Shown here one piece after another: positions 15,827 to 24,360 of a stretch of 25,288 nucleotides of DNA. Source of the stretch: Nitrospiraceae bacterium UBA6905 (GTDB taxonomy: Bacteria > Nitrospirota > Thermodesulfovibrionia > Thermodesulfovibrionales > UBA6898); the NCBI GenBank assembly GCA_002451165.1, contig DKBH01000098.1:1-25288 (forward strand). The letters run 5' to 3'. Positions within the stretch are counted from its first letter, which is position 1. Every line of letters starts with the position of its first letter. Below the pieces are notes generated by a model, which saw only the letters and a list, made by a program, of their open reading frames with translations, did not search any database and was not told the origin of the DNA. The position numbers and the translations under genes are program-made.

Positions 15827-16794
15827 TACTTTTCCCGTTGCAGGGAATAGTCGGCAATCGCGAGGAGAGCATCTTTAGCACGCCCACCAGGGAAAGGCGC
15901 AAGGTCCATCTTCGCCCCTGCTATCATTTCTCTGGCTTTTTCGAAGGAGGCTTCAATAGAACGGTATTTCTTCAGCAGCGTCAATATCCGCTCAAGCCCG
16001 GTAGCAGAAAAATCTTTGATGATCTCCCGGACCTCTGCCTTGTCGTTCTCAGCCGCCTCGGAGAGCAGAAGAAGAAGGGGAAGCGTTATCTTTCCCTCTT
16101 CGAGGTCCTTGCAGAGCTTCTTGCCGAGCTCTCGTTCCTCCGCCATATAATCAAGTATGTCATCAGCCATCTGAAATACGATGCCGGTTTTCATGCCAAA
16201 ATCGACAAGCGCCTGTTCTTTTTCCTGCGACAGTCCACCAAGAATGGCACCTATTCTACAGGCAGCCGATATGAGTGCGCCCGTCTTCGCCGATATAATG
16301 TCAAGATACTCTGACTCTGAAATATCAGGGTCTCCTACCTTGTTGAGCTGGAGCAGCTCCCCTTCCGTCATACGTGTCGTGGCTGCCGAGAGGGCCTCCA
16401 TGATTTTCTGATTCTTCAGCAGGACCGCTTCACGTAGCGCATTGGAATATAAAAAGTCCCCAACCAGCACGACGACCTGATTTCCCCAAAGCGCATTTGC
16501 AGAAGACTTCCCCCTCCTTACCTCGGCCATATCAACAACGTCGTCATGAAGAAGGGATGCGGTATGGATCAGTTCAATAATGCTCGCGACATCGATACTG
16601 GCATCGCCGCCATATCCTGACAGATCTGCTGAAATAAGATGAAACAGGGGACGAAGCCGCTTGCCGCCACTCGAGATTATGTAATCACCGATGAGAGGGA
16701 TGAAGGGAACCTTATTCCAAAAAAGCTCTTTAATCCTGAATTCTACGCGGTGAAGCCTTTCCTCATAAGAATCAAAGACCTCCTGAAGATTCAT
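15826..16794 (-). CDS. ispB: Long-chain polyprenyl diphosphate synthase
   Basis: From the ATG at 16794 a 322-residue trans-prenyltransferase, matching usual IspB length. The first aspartate motif is Asp84-Asp-x-x-Asp88 in LLHDDVVD, the second Asp211-Asp-x-x-Asp215. GGKRLRP is at 43-49, and small residues (Ala79, Ser80) sit just before the first motif, favouring a long C35-C50 product. It should make the side chain of menaquinone or ubiquinone. That ATG lacks a ribosome site. An alternative TTG at 16830 has AAGGA eight bases upstream and adds 12 residues. The preceding mtnA stop is 11 bp from the TTG. Chain length cannot be settled by eye. Confidence 0.9.
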   Translation of the reverse strand: MNLQEVFDSYEERLHRVEFRIKELFWNKVPFIPLIGDYIISSGGKRLRPLFHLISADLSGYGGDASIDVASIIELIHTASLLHDDVVDMAEVRRGKSSANALWGNQVVVLVGDFLYSNALREAVLLKNQKIMEALSAATTRMTEGELLQLNKVGDPDISESEYLDIISAKTGALISAACRIGAILGGLSQEKEQALVDFGMKTGIVFQMADDILDYMAEERELGKKLCKDLEEGKITLPLLLLLSEAAENDKAEVREIIKDFSATGLERILTLLKKYRSIEASFEKAREMIAGAKMDLAPFPGGRAKDALLAIADYSLQREK

Positions 16795-16841
16795 TTTCTG
16801 ATAATAGGATAGTGTCTCTTTTGATGTCAAGGGAGATATCC

Positions 16842-17912
16842 TTATTGCCCACCCCTGATTCTGATCGAGTCAAGATCAGCATCCGGGCTTGCGAGCTTCC
16901 GGATATCTTCAGGTCTGAAGGCTCCTTTTTCGGTAATAATGGCTGTTACATATGCAGCGGGTGTAACATCAAATGCAAGATTCCTCACCTTCACACCCTC
17001 AGGGGCTATCCTGCACGTGCCACAGATATGGGTGACCTCCTCAGAAGACCGCTCCTCGATGGGGATAAGATCGCCCGATGGAATAGAAAAATCTATGCTG
17101 CTCATCGGCGCGGCTACGTAGAAAGGAATTCCATGCACTCGGCAAAGCACTGCGACGGTATAAGTCCCTATCTTGTTTGCAACGTCGCCGTTCAGCACCG
17201 TCCTGTCGGTGCCGACTATCGCCAAGCTTATCGCCCCCTTTTTCATAAGGGCTCCTGCAGTGTTATCGGTTATGAGCGTAACTGGGATGTCAGACTGCAT
17301 GAGCTCCCATGACGTGAGACGTGCCCCCTGGAGCACTGGTCGGGTCTCATCAGCTATGACCTGAATGTTCTTGCCTTGTTCTTTCGCAATCAGCATCGGT
17401 GCGGTCGCCGTACCATATCCGCCGGTCGCAAGCGACCCTGCATTGCAGTGGGTCAGAATGGTATCACCGTCTCTGATGAACTCTGCACCCCATCTCCCGA
17501 TTGCCTTGTTCACTTTAATGTCTTCTGCCAGGATTGTCTTTGCCTCTTCGATGAGTAAGTCCTTGAGCGCGGAGATCGATTCGTCCTTCCGGGAATGGAG
17601 CAGCGCCTTAATCCTCTCAACTGCCCACCGTATGTTAACTGCCGTTGGCCGAGTTGCAAGGAATGTGCTGAATACAGGATCGAGCTTTCTCAGGAAATCG
17701 GGAAAATGCTCTGCAGCTATCTCTTGTGCAGCAAGAGCTATGCCCATTGCCGTCGCAATGCCGATTGCAGGTGCGCCGCGTATCCAGAGCTTTTGAATAC
17801 CCTCTGCCACCTTCAGGTAGTCCCGGCATTCAATATAGACTACATCGATCGGCAGCCTGCTCTGGTCAAGCATAAAAACCCTGTTTTCTTTCCATTCTAT
17901 GGTCGCTATCAT
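16842..17912 (-). CDS. mtnA: S-methyl-5-thioribose-1-phosphate isomerase
   Basis: A 356-residue member of the eIF2B-like isomerase family that converts methylthioribose 1-phosphate to the ribulose form in methionine salvage. It carries the GAPAIG motif at 46-51, the catalytic Cys156 in HCNAGSLATGG, and the catalytic Asp236 in VGTDRTVLNGD; DNTAG is also present. Length is typical. The other salvage genes are not in the window. It sits in the middle of the minus-strand run, 56 bp after the transporter gene and just ahead of the polyprenyl synthase, an unusual neighbourhood for methionine salvage. The family also includes ribose-1,5-bisphosphate isomerases, but the motifs favour MtnA. Confidence 0.92.
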   Translation of the reverse strand: MIATIEWKENRVFMLDQSRLPIDVVYIECRDYLKVAEGIQKLWIRGAPAIGIATAMGIALAAQEIAAEHFPDFLRKLDPVFSTFLATRPTAVNIRWAVERIKALLHSRKDESISALKDLLIEEAKTILAEDIKVNKAIGRWGAEFIRDGDTILTHCNAGSLATGGYGTATAPMLIAKEQGKNIQVIADETRPVLQGARLTSWELMQSDIPVTLITDNTAGALMKKGAISLAIVGTDRTVLNGDVANKIGTYTVAVLCRVHGIPFYVAAPMSSIDFSIPSGDLIPIEERSSEEVTHICGTCRIAPEGVKVRNLAFDVTPAAYVTAIITEKGAFRPEDIRKLASPDADLDSIRIRGGQ

Positions 17913-17968
17913 GAACTCTCCAGCGTCTTGCTATTATAAACTAAACAAGCTCCCGGATACCGAGTTTC

Positions 17969-19204
17969 CTATCCATTCAGGGGCGAGAAGGTGGCCACGA
18001 CAAGAATTGATGTCAGAATGATAATCGTAATGACTGTTGCCCATGAGATATAATTGAATGTCCTAGAATTCGTATATTCCCCCATAAGCTTTCTGTTATT
18101 GACGATCAGCAGCGCATAAATAAGGACAAATGGCAGCAGAAGCCCGTTGACCACCGATGAAAGCACCATGAGGAAGATGAGGGGTGCTCCCGGTATCAGA
18201 ATCACAAGTGACGCAACAACAATGATCAGCGTATAGATCCACATGAACTGGGGAGCCTCTCTGAACGTCTTATTTATCCCCGCCTCCCATCCCATTGCCT
18301 CGCAGATGTAATAGGCCGTCGCCAATGGAACGATGATCGCTCCAAGCAGCGACGCATTGGCCAGGCTCATCGCGAAGACGATATAGGCATACTCGCCGGC
18401 CAGGGGTTTCAGAGCAAGCGCTGCTTCAGACGCTTCATCGATGCGTATACCGTGCGGGAACAGCAGGGTACCGCAGGTTACTATGATAAAAAAACTTACG
18501 ATATCGGTTATGGAGCAGCCAATGATGACATCGATGCGGGAAGCCTTATACTGTTCCTTCTTGATGCCCTTCTCCGCGATCGACGACTGAAGATAGAACT
18601 GCATCCACGGTGTTATCGTCGTCCCTATGATCGCAATGCTCAGCATGATATACTCGGCGTTCCACTGCACCTGGGGGACAATAGCAGCTTCCAGTACGGG
18701 TACCCATTCCGGCCGCGCCATGAATCCCGAAATAACATACCCGAAATAGAGAAGGCATGCAAAAAGCAGGAATTTTTCAACAGAGCGATAGCTCCCCTTG
18801 GTTACCAGGATCCAGATAGACACAGCCCCAATCGGCACCATACCAAACTTACTGAAACCGAGGATTTCCATGCTCGCAGCCCACCCCGCAAGGTTTGCGA
18901 CGGTAGTGCCAAAATTGGCAAAGAGCAAGCCGAGCATCATGAAGAAGGCCGTCTTTACACCATAATTCTCCCGGATGAGGTCAGAAAGCCCCTTGCCGGT
19001 TATGACACCCATTCTGGCGATCATCTCCTGAATGACCACAAGAGCAATCGTCGTCGGTATGAGTGTCCAGAGCAAAGCATAGCCAAAGCGAGCACCGGCA
19101 ACGGAATATGTCGTTATACCACTTGCATCATTGTCTATGTTGGCGGTGATGATGCCCGGCCCCATAACACTCAGGAAAAAGAGCAGGTTCTTCCAGTACT
19201 TCAT
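17969..19204 (-). CDS. NRAMP-fold divalent metal transporter with altered metal site
   Basis: A 411-residue membrane protein with about 11 helices. GPG at 15-17 and FGY downstream align without gaps to the first helix of MntH/NRAMP. At the metal-binding DPGN site it reads Asp26-Ala-Ser-Gly29, keeping the Asp but losing the Asn. In helix 6 the canonical Met-Pro-His reads Thr-Pro-Trp (IIGTTITPWMQ), so the sulfur ligand that selects transition metals is gone. NRAMP-related magnesium transporters are known to lack that methionine, so Mg2+ or another hard cation is a reasonable substrate; this is inference. The ATG overlaps the stop of the MgtE-type regulatory protein (ATGA), and GGAGGAAGG is the ribosome site. 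Mn2+ transport cannot be excluded. Confidence 0.85.
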   Translation of the reverse strand: MKYWKNLLFFLSVMGPGIITANIDNDASGITTYSVAGARFGYALLWTLIPTTIALVVIQEMIARMGVITGKGLSDLIRENYGVKTAFFMMLGLLFANFGTTVANLAGWAASMEILGFSKFGMVPIGAVSIWILVTKGSYRSVEKFLLFACLLYFGYVISGFMARPEWVPVLEAAIVPQVQWNAEYIMLSIAIIGTTITPWMQFYLQSSIAEKGIKKEQYKASRIDVIIGCSITDIVSFFIIVTCGTLLFPHGIRIDEASEAALALKPLAGEYAYIVFAMSLANASLLGAIIVPLATAYYICEAMGWEAGINKTFREAPQFMWIYTLIIVVASLVILIPGAPLIFLMVLSSVVNGLLLPFVLIYALLIVNNRKLMGEYTNSRTFNYISWATVITIIILTSILVVATFSPLNG

Positions 19205-20463
19205 ACCTTCCTCCTCTTCCTTTTTGCTTCGGGGGGAAGAAGGATGTCAATGATATCATCAACGGTAATAATGCCGTGCAGGTATCCGTTCTCATCAACA
19301 ACCGGCAGAGCGAGCAAGTTGTACTTTGAGATGATCTCTGCGGCAGCCATCTCGTCTTCACCTGGCGCTACGGTCTTGAGGTTTGTCTCCATGATGTCGG
19401 CGAGGTGGCAGTCGTTCTCTGCAATGAGCAGTTCACGCAACGATACAACTCCCCGCAGTTTTTCCTCCTTGTCGACAACATAGATATAATAAACGTTTTC
19501 CGTCTCCCTTGCCTCGGTCTTGAATAGCTCGGCTGCCTGTTCCACTGTCATATCCGGCGGGTACCCCAAGAATTCTGTTGTCATGAGACCGCCGGCAGTA
19601 TCCTCTTCGTGCCCAAGCAGTTCCTGGATGTCTTCGGCCTCCTCCTTTTCAATGTGCTCGAGGATCTCCATGGCCCGCTCTGTCGGAAGATCGCTCAGGA
19701 CATCCGCAGCCTCATCCGGCTCCATCTCCTCGATGATATCTGCAGCCTTTTCAGTATCCATGGCACTGATAATATCAGCCTGCATCTCGGGCTTCAGCTC
19801 CGACAGAGCCTCTGCAGCAGTCTCTATGTCTAGGTTGTTAAAAAAACTGGCGCCCTCTTTTTGAGAAACACTGCTGATAATGTCGGCAATATCGGCCGGA
19901 TGCAACTCGGAGAGCATCTGACGCGGGATGGTCAGCGATATCTCGGTGAGCTTCGGTTCAAGGGGCTGCAGATAGTCCCAGCTGATAAGCATAAAGGGAA
20001 GGCTCTTCTTGAAGAGCCTCGCGATGTCCTCGCCGCCGCGCTCGAAACCAAGCCTTCTGAGTATACCACGCATTCCGACGTCGACCGCGATAAGGACCGC
20101 CTCATCATTATACCCTTCGAGTTTAATGTCGTTAACCCGCACGACCTTGGCGCCATTCGCATCAACGATCTGCTTGTCAAGTATGTCCCTGAGGATGAGG
20201 AGATCGTCCTCCTTTGTCTCATAGGGCTGCAGACTTTCTGCATAAATTCTTGAGGATATTATCTTCTTGTTAAAAATGTTAAGATCCTGCCAGGGAAGGT
20301 AAAAAGGCTTCTTCCTTCTTTCGATAATGAGCGCAGCTACTTTTGGGAGCGGAGCCCCTTTAACGACAACGAGGTCCCTTACTCGTCCAAGATCCTCCCC
20401 CTTGGGATCAAGCACGGTCTTTTTAATGATTTCACTTGAAAAAACCTCGCCAAAAAAGGGCAT
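19201..20463 (-). CDS. PRC-barrel/MgtE_N/CBS protein lacking the MgtE channel
   Basis: From the ATG at 20463 (AGGGAG upstream) a 420-residue soluble protein. PRC-barrel-like segments lie at about 1-70 and 93-165. An MgtE N-terminal superhelical domain spans about 180-285, with ELHPADIADII and repeated EEMEPDEAADVL-type units rich in acidic residues that bind Mg2+ in MgtE. GHEEDTAGGLMTTEF (284-298) leads into two CBS domains (about 293-410). MgtE would then continue into a five-helix channel, but here the protein ends at Lys-Val after a basic tail. The channel is replaced by the separate NRAMP-like gene that overlaps its stop. Inferred role: an intracellular Mg2+ sensor gating that transporter. 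The longer upstream frame (to 20658) has no support. Confidence 0.88.
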   Translation of the reverse strand: MPFFGEVFSSEIIKKTVLDPKGEDLGRVRDLVVVKGAPLPKVAALIIERRKKPFYLPWQDLNIFNKKIISSRIYAESLQPYETKEDDLLILRDILDKQIVDANGAKVVRVNDIKLEGYNDEAVLIAVDVGMRGILRRLGFERGGEDIARLFKKSLPFMLISWDYLQPLEPKLTEISLTIPRQMLSELHPADIADIISSVSQKEGASFFNNLDIETAAEALSELKPEMQADIISAMDTEKAADIIEEMEPDEAADVLSDLPTERAMEILEHIEKEEAEDIQELLGHEEDTAGGLMTTEFLGYPPDMTVEQAAELFKTEARETENVYYIYVVDKEEKLRGVVSLRELLIAENDCHLADIMETNLKTVAPGEDEMAAAEIISKYNLLALPVVDENGYLHGIITVDDIIDILLPPEAKRKRRKV

Positions 20464-20506
20464 TCCAACTCCCTGGAATTTATGGAAAAAGAAGGATTTG
20501 CCATAA

Positions 20507-20536
20507 AGTATAGCCCTACATGCCTTCTTTGGGCAA
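20507..20536 (-). promoter_or_regulatory. Candidate promoter of the minus-strand operon
   Basis: On the minus strand TTGCCC (20536-20531), an 18-base spacer and TATACT (20512-20507) lie 43 bases before the MgtE_N-CBS start. The -10 is good and the -35 moderate. It would drive the whole run down to 13595. Confidence 0.45.
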
Positions 20537-21429
20537 CAAGAAAGTTCTTCGAAAAAATACTTCCTGTAACGGTGCTTACTTACACATCCGGAAAGGAAAT
20601 AATTATGCAATTGGTTATGCATGGAGAAAAAGTATGTTCTTGGTAGCTGGTGGCTCATGGCGTGGCGTTTTCAGCCTTTCCATGCTTAGTCCGAGGTCCC
20701 CGGTCTTGTTCCCAAAACCGGACTTCTTTTGCATTATCTACGCTTTATCGGCACTTTCTTCTGATTATTGCATTAATGGAAAATTGCGGCAGGTATGGCT
20801 AATGATCGATGTGCAGCCTGCTCAGGTCGGCAGGGATGGAATATGAACCATAACGGGGTGGTCAGGCGTGATCGGCAGACGGCACTGACTTCCCCGAACA
20901 AGCATGCCTAAGCGTCGTATATCCTGCTCGATAAGGGATCCTGAATAAGGCTGAGACCGTAGAAGGGGCCTCGTTCATGACTGTCTGAACAGCTAACAAT
21001 AAGCTCTGAGGATGTCGTAGCATAGAATGGTCAGAAAATATCTACTGAATAATGTGATTAACGTTCTGTACAATCTTCATCTCACCAGGGATATGTAGTG
21101 ATATTCACTCGGACCAAGGCTCTCATCTGACAGCCAAGATCTATCGTCATGGCTCAGTAACCTCAGGATTTTAAATCCTCATATAAGAGAATCTCAAAGT
21201 CCTGAGAAGAATTGAATTATAATGCCATTCATGCGGAAATTACACCGATATGCCTCTCGGTAGGGAGATCTCTCCCATTATCAGAGACAAGAGTTCCCCA
21301 TGAGACTTGGAAAAAAATATAATGCAAACAAATCATCAGCATTCAGCGAGCTAATAGACACCGGCACTAGATTTCTTCCTGCCAATCTATATGAGGCCAA
21401 TTTAACGCAAGCCAATACGTAGCGGTGCA
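20537..21429. other. Intergenic region with possible structured element and IS3-like scrap
   Basis: No supported gene. Inverted pairs occur at 20656-20660/20680-20684 (CCATG-type stem), 20688-20693/20719-20724 (AGTCCG/CGGACT) and 20700-20708/20713-20721 (CCGGT-type stem). The last two share bases and cannot both form. On the plus strand the last hairpin is followed by a T-rich run (ACTTCTTTT), but no plus-strand gene precedes it. At 21106-21171 the plus strand reads HSDQGSHLTAKIY before a stop, resembling the second catalytic Asp region of IS3/IS481-type integrases, perhaps a transposase fragment. The rest looks like decayed, stop-rich sequence. Confidence 0.4.
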
Positions 21430-22250
21430 GCGCCCAAGGTATAATGTCCAACGTAGTCAGTGGATGACTCCCGCCACGACTGGTTTGAATGCAGAGGGCC
21501 GGCAGGTGTGTTCATGGGATATCTCGATGACGCTAAAGGCAAGGTCTCATGGAGGTTCCAAGACTATAAATGAACGATCCCTTCCCTGAACAGATTAAGG
21601 AGATAGATCAGAAAAAATGGCAATCCGATGAGCCTCTCTCTGGACAAACATACTACTTTTTTAATTAAAACTACAGAAAAGCCGCCATTAAAGATGAGCT
21701 AAACCGTACAGAGCCCCAGGGTGAATTCTGCATGCGTCAAAGAAATTGGGGATGCAACTTATCCAGGCACTCTCGCCGCAGGCAAACGGCAGGCTGGAGA
21801 GGATCTTTGGTTCCCTACAAGGCCATCTAATAAAGGAGATGCGGGTCAGAGGCATAGCAGTATCGCCGAGGCAAAGGAGTTCCTTAAAGCGTATCTGCTG
21901 ATCGATAACAGGCGTTTTACAAGGAAGGCAGCTCAGACAGAAAACCTCCATAGAGCAGCCCCCCAAAGGATTGAACCTGAACAGGATTCTCTGCATCTAG
22001 ACGGAAAAGAAGGTCCGTAATGACATTACGAGCACCTTTGACTGAAAACGCTATTAGGTCGAAGAGGCAGTAACAACAAAAAAACTGTCGGCAAAGGAAT
22101 AGACCGATGGCTTGATTGCTATCTTCTGTCGGCACCAGCAAGTGAAGCATCAGCAAATTACCATACGACCTGAACAACCACGAAAAGAATCTCACCAGCT
22201 GCCCCGGAGGAAGCCTTATCGCCTCCCAAAGATCACCTATGGAGAACACT
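21430..22250 (+). pseudogene. ISNCY-family transposase relic
   Basis: Successive plus-strand pieces line up in order with an ISNCY-type DDE transposase. They are DDSRHDWFECRGP with GYLDDA (21460-21570), NPMSLSLDKHTTF (21622-21660), AAIKDELNRTEPQGEF (about 21680-21730), LIQALSPQANGRLERIFGSL with KEMRVRGI (about 21752-21845), and EAKEFLKAYLLIDNRRF (about 21865-21920). A doubtful C-terminal tail continues to about 22250. Stops follow FQDYK near 21570 and occur again near 21600. Frame changes are needed near 21675, 21730 and 21850. The N-terminal helix-turn-helix part is not recognisable. No terminal inverted repeats were found. The element is long dead. Confidence 0.7.
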
Positions 22251-22334
22251 GTTTATGTCTGCAAGAAACGAAAGAAATTCGCTGGTTGAATCCCTGACAT
22301 TTCTATTTTGGGTTGACATTCGTCGGTGTATTTC

Positions 22335-22363
22335 TTGAAAATCAATAATTCATGTGGTATGGG
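22335..22363 (+). promoter_or_regulatory. Candidate promoter of the DsbC-like lipoprotein gene
   Basis: TTGAAA (22335-22340), a 17-base spacer and TATGGG (22358-22363) with an extended TG one base before the -10. A better -35 (TTGACA, 22313-22318) lacks a -10 at proper distance. The start codon lies 43 bases downstream. Confidence 0.35.
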
Positions 22364-22405
22364 TAGCCTACTCAAGATTGATTTCTGCATGCGAGGAGAT
22401 ATGTC

Positions 22406-23101
22406 ATGAAAAGAACTCTTTTATTGCTTGCGCTTTTTCTTATTGCATTGGCCAGCGTTTCCTGCGCCAAACCAGACTATAAAAAAGTAGTTGCCGACTT
22501 CATAACGGCCAACTCTCAGGTCAGAGACTTTGAAGTGCGAGAGGTTGCCGATACCAAGTCTTCTGCATGGAAGGCCGTAATTGTATACACAAACCAAGGT
22601 GCTGCCAAGGTTCCCGTGCTCTTTCTTGTTTCAACTGATGGCAAATCCATTGTGGCGAATTCTATGGTCTTTGTCGAGAATAAGCCCGTCTTTGAACAGC
22701 AGCTCCAGGTTGAGCTCGGCAAGGTAGATTTCAAGCCTTCAGAATTGGACAGGATCGTCATAAACCCATCAGGTAAAACCGTGGTATATATGTATACCGA
22801 CCCTGATTGCCCCTTTTGCACAAAAGCCAGGGAAAAGCTGAAGACGTACAGCGGTGATTACCGTGTGATTGTGAAGCATTTCCCTCTGGAGCAACTCCAC
22901 CCGGGAGCAACAAGGAAGGCTGTCGCGGAGCAGGCAGAATGGCTCAAGAAGACAAGGAAAGATTTGACAAAGGACTCTGATGTCCTTTCTCTGGCACAGA
23001 AAATAGTAAACGAGGATATGTCCGAGGCACGTAGGGCAAATATTGAAGGGGTCCCAACATATATCATGGCTGACGGTTCCCTAAAGCAGGGGTTATTTTA
23101 A
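22406..23101 (+). CDS. DsbC/thioredoxin-fold lipoprotein
   Basis: A 231-residue protein. The signal ends in Ser-Val-Ser-Cys (Cys20), so it is probably a lipoprotein. Residues 25-110 form a DsbC-like dimerisation or substrate region. The thioredoxin fold contains Cys135-Pro-Phe-Cys138 within YTDPDCPFCTKA and the cis-proline loop GVPTY (Pro217). It should shuffle or reduce periplasmic disulfides. The C-terminus stops right after KQGLF, about 10-15 residues earlier than usual. The bases after the TAA continue as a short open frame, so a recent nonsense change is possible. GAGGAG lies eight bases before the ATG. No DsbD/CcdA partner is nearby. Confidence 0.8.
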   Translation: MKRTLLLLALFLIALASVSCAKPDYKKVVADFITANSQVRDFEVREVADTKSSAWKAVIVYTNQGAAKVPVLFLVSTDGKSIVANSMVFVENKPVFEQQLQVELGKVDFKPSELDRIVINPSGKTVVYMYTDPDCPFCTKAREKLKTYSGDYRVIVKHFPLEQLHPGATRKAVAEQAEWLKKTRKDLTKDSDVLSLAQKIVNEDMSEARRANIEGVPTYIMADGSLKQGLF

Positions 23102-23223
23102 CTGATAAAGTTAATACGCCTTTAACATGCATATGAATTGCTGACAGGGTTGCCTGCTGATTCAGATGGCGCACGTGCCCTAGTATAGTTATATGAAATA
23201 GAGTACCAGCGGAGGGTGTGAGC

Positions 23224-23637
23224 ATGGAAAGAACCGAGTTGCCTAGGAAGTCGTATGATCTGCCGACATGGGAGGAAGACAGCGGACTCCTGCATTTCCT
23301 ATCTAGAGTCTCCACCGAAGTTGCAAAATTTGACAGCACCTTTGATTTCGGCATATCCCAGATTCTTGAGCTTCCTGAAAGTCTTGACGGCAGGAAGGAT
23401 CAGCTGCTAAGCATAGGGTTTGTGATCACTCGGCGTAACATTGCTCTTTCTGGCCGTGATTACTGTCTGTATGCAGTTCTCAGGGGAGGGGTACTCGAAG
23501 GATTTATTGGCATTTTTGCTAACGGTAATGTCGATACCATAAAGGCACTGAAACCTATGACCGACTTCCGAAATGGCTCAGCAGTTTTTTATGACTGGTT
23601 GCGTAACTTAGTCAAGGCTTCCTGCGATAAGATCTGA
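23224..23637 (+). CDS. Unrecognised small protein
   Basis: A 137-residue protein from ATG 23224, chosen because GGAGGG at 23211-23216 is seven bases upstream; a GTG at 23218 is too close to it. No signal peptide, no membrane helix and no known motif. It has a mixed alpha/beta composition with an acidic first half, and two cysteines. It lies 122 bp after the DsbC-like gene in the same direction, with an unclear promoter. I do not recognise the family. The good ribosome site and coding-like composition support a real gene in otherwise decayed DNA. Confidence 0.6.
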   Translation: MERTELPRKSYDLPTWEEDSGLLHFLSRVSTEVAKFDSTFDFGISQILELPESLDGRKDQLLSIGFVITRRNIALSGRDYCLYAVLRGGVLEGFIGIFANGNVDTIKALKPMTDFRNGSAVFYDWLRNLVKASCDKI

Positions 23638-24360
23638 TCTCTTTCGGCATTGGTAATGCGCCTCTTGCCCCATTATCAGTTTCAGGAGGAGATAAATGCC
23701 AGGGCTGGCGGGAAAAAGAGTTCCGTCGGCTGCTGAAATTTCTTGTGCATGGAACAGAGCCACCAGGCAGCTCATTGCCTGACTCAACGTGCCGAGCAAA
23801 ATGCAGTATTTCCTGAATGCTCTTCCTTGTGGCGACAAGGGCATCCATTGCGCACCTTACCAGTAATTCATGAGCTGATCTGTCAGTGTTTCAACAGTGC
23901 TTTTTCGCTGCAGCTATATTAAACGGGTCCTATACCCTGACATTATCCTGAATCCTATGCCGAACCACGGTGTCAATGATCAGCTTCTAGCGCTTTCCCG
24001 GCAAAATGGACTACTAAAATTAAATATTACCAGACTGAGGCGTCATGAGCCCATCGATGGCAATTGCAGGGAGATGATCATCTCCCACTTTGAGCTTTAC
24101 TTATGATGTCACGAGATGAAGCAATAGACTGTTCACACGGCAGACTGACAAGATGCGGCGGGCTCCTTAGTTGAACGAGCCTCTGATCAGTCTTTCTTCC
24201 TGTGGATAAGCGGTCAAGCGATGCAGGTCTACTCGGTGCAAAGGCCATAGCCCTGTCTCGGTCGCTGCGTAAGGATTATATAATGTCGCTTTATCCTCCT
24301 GGACAGCATTGTTGCAAATTTGATTCGAAGAAGTTTGTTCCCCGGGAAGACTATTTCCGG
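23638..24360. other. Stretch without a supported gene
   Basis: About 720 bp with only short frames lacking ribosome sites. Two overlapping minus-strand frames around 23610-23850 (one with ATRKSIQEILHFARHVES) read weakly like protein in different frames and could be a broken gene, but I cannot name it. No repeats, tRNA or CRISPR-like pattern were seen. Confidence 0.45.

Noticed and set aside
18452..19483. 343-residue plus-strand frame across the NRAMP and MgtE_N-CBS genes
   Set aside because: Antisense to two clear overlapping genes, low-complexity composition, no start signal.
20464..20658. N-terminal extension of the MgtE_N-CBS protein to 20658
   Set aside because: The extra 65 residues are unlike the family, include the candidate promoter, and the ATG at 20463 has a ribosome site just before the PRC-barrel.
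20540..20760. M-box magnesium riboswitch
   Set aside because: The conserved M-box core sequence is not seen; only generic inverted repeats are present, reported as a tentative finding instead.
23608..23848. Minus-strand 78-residue frames after the orphan gene
   Set aside because: Two overlapping frames both weakly protein-like, no start signal, no family recognised.
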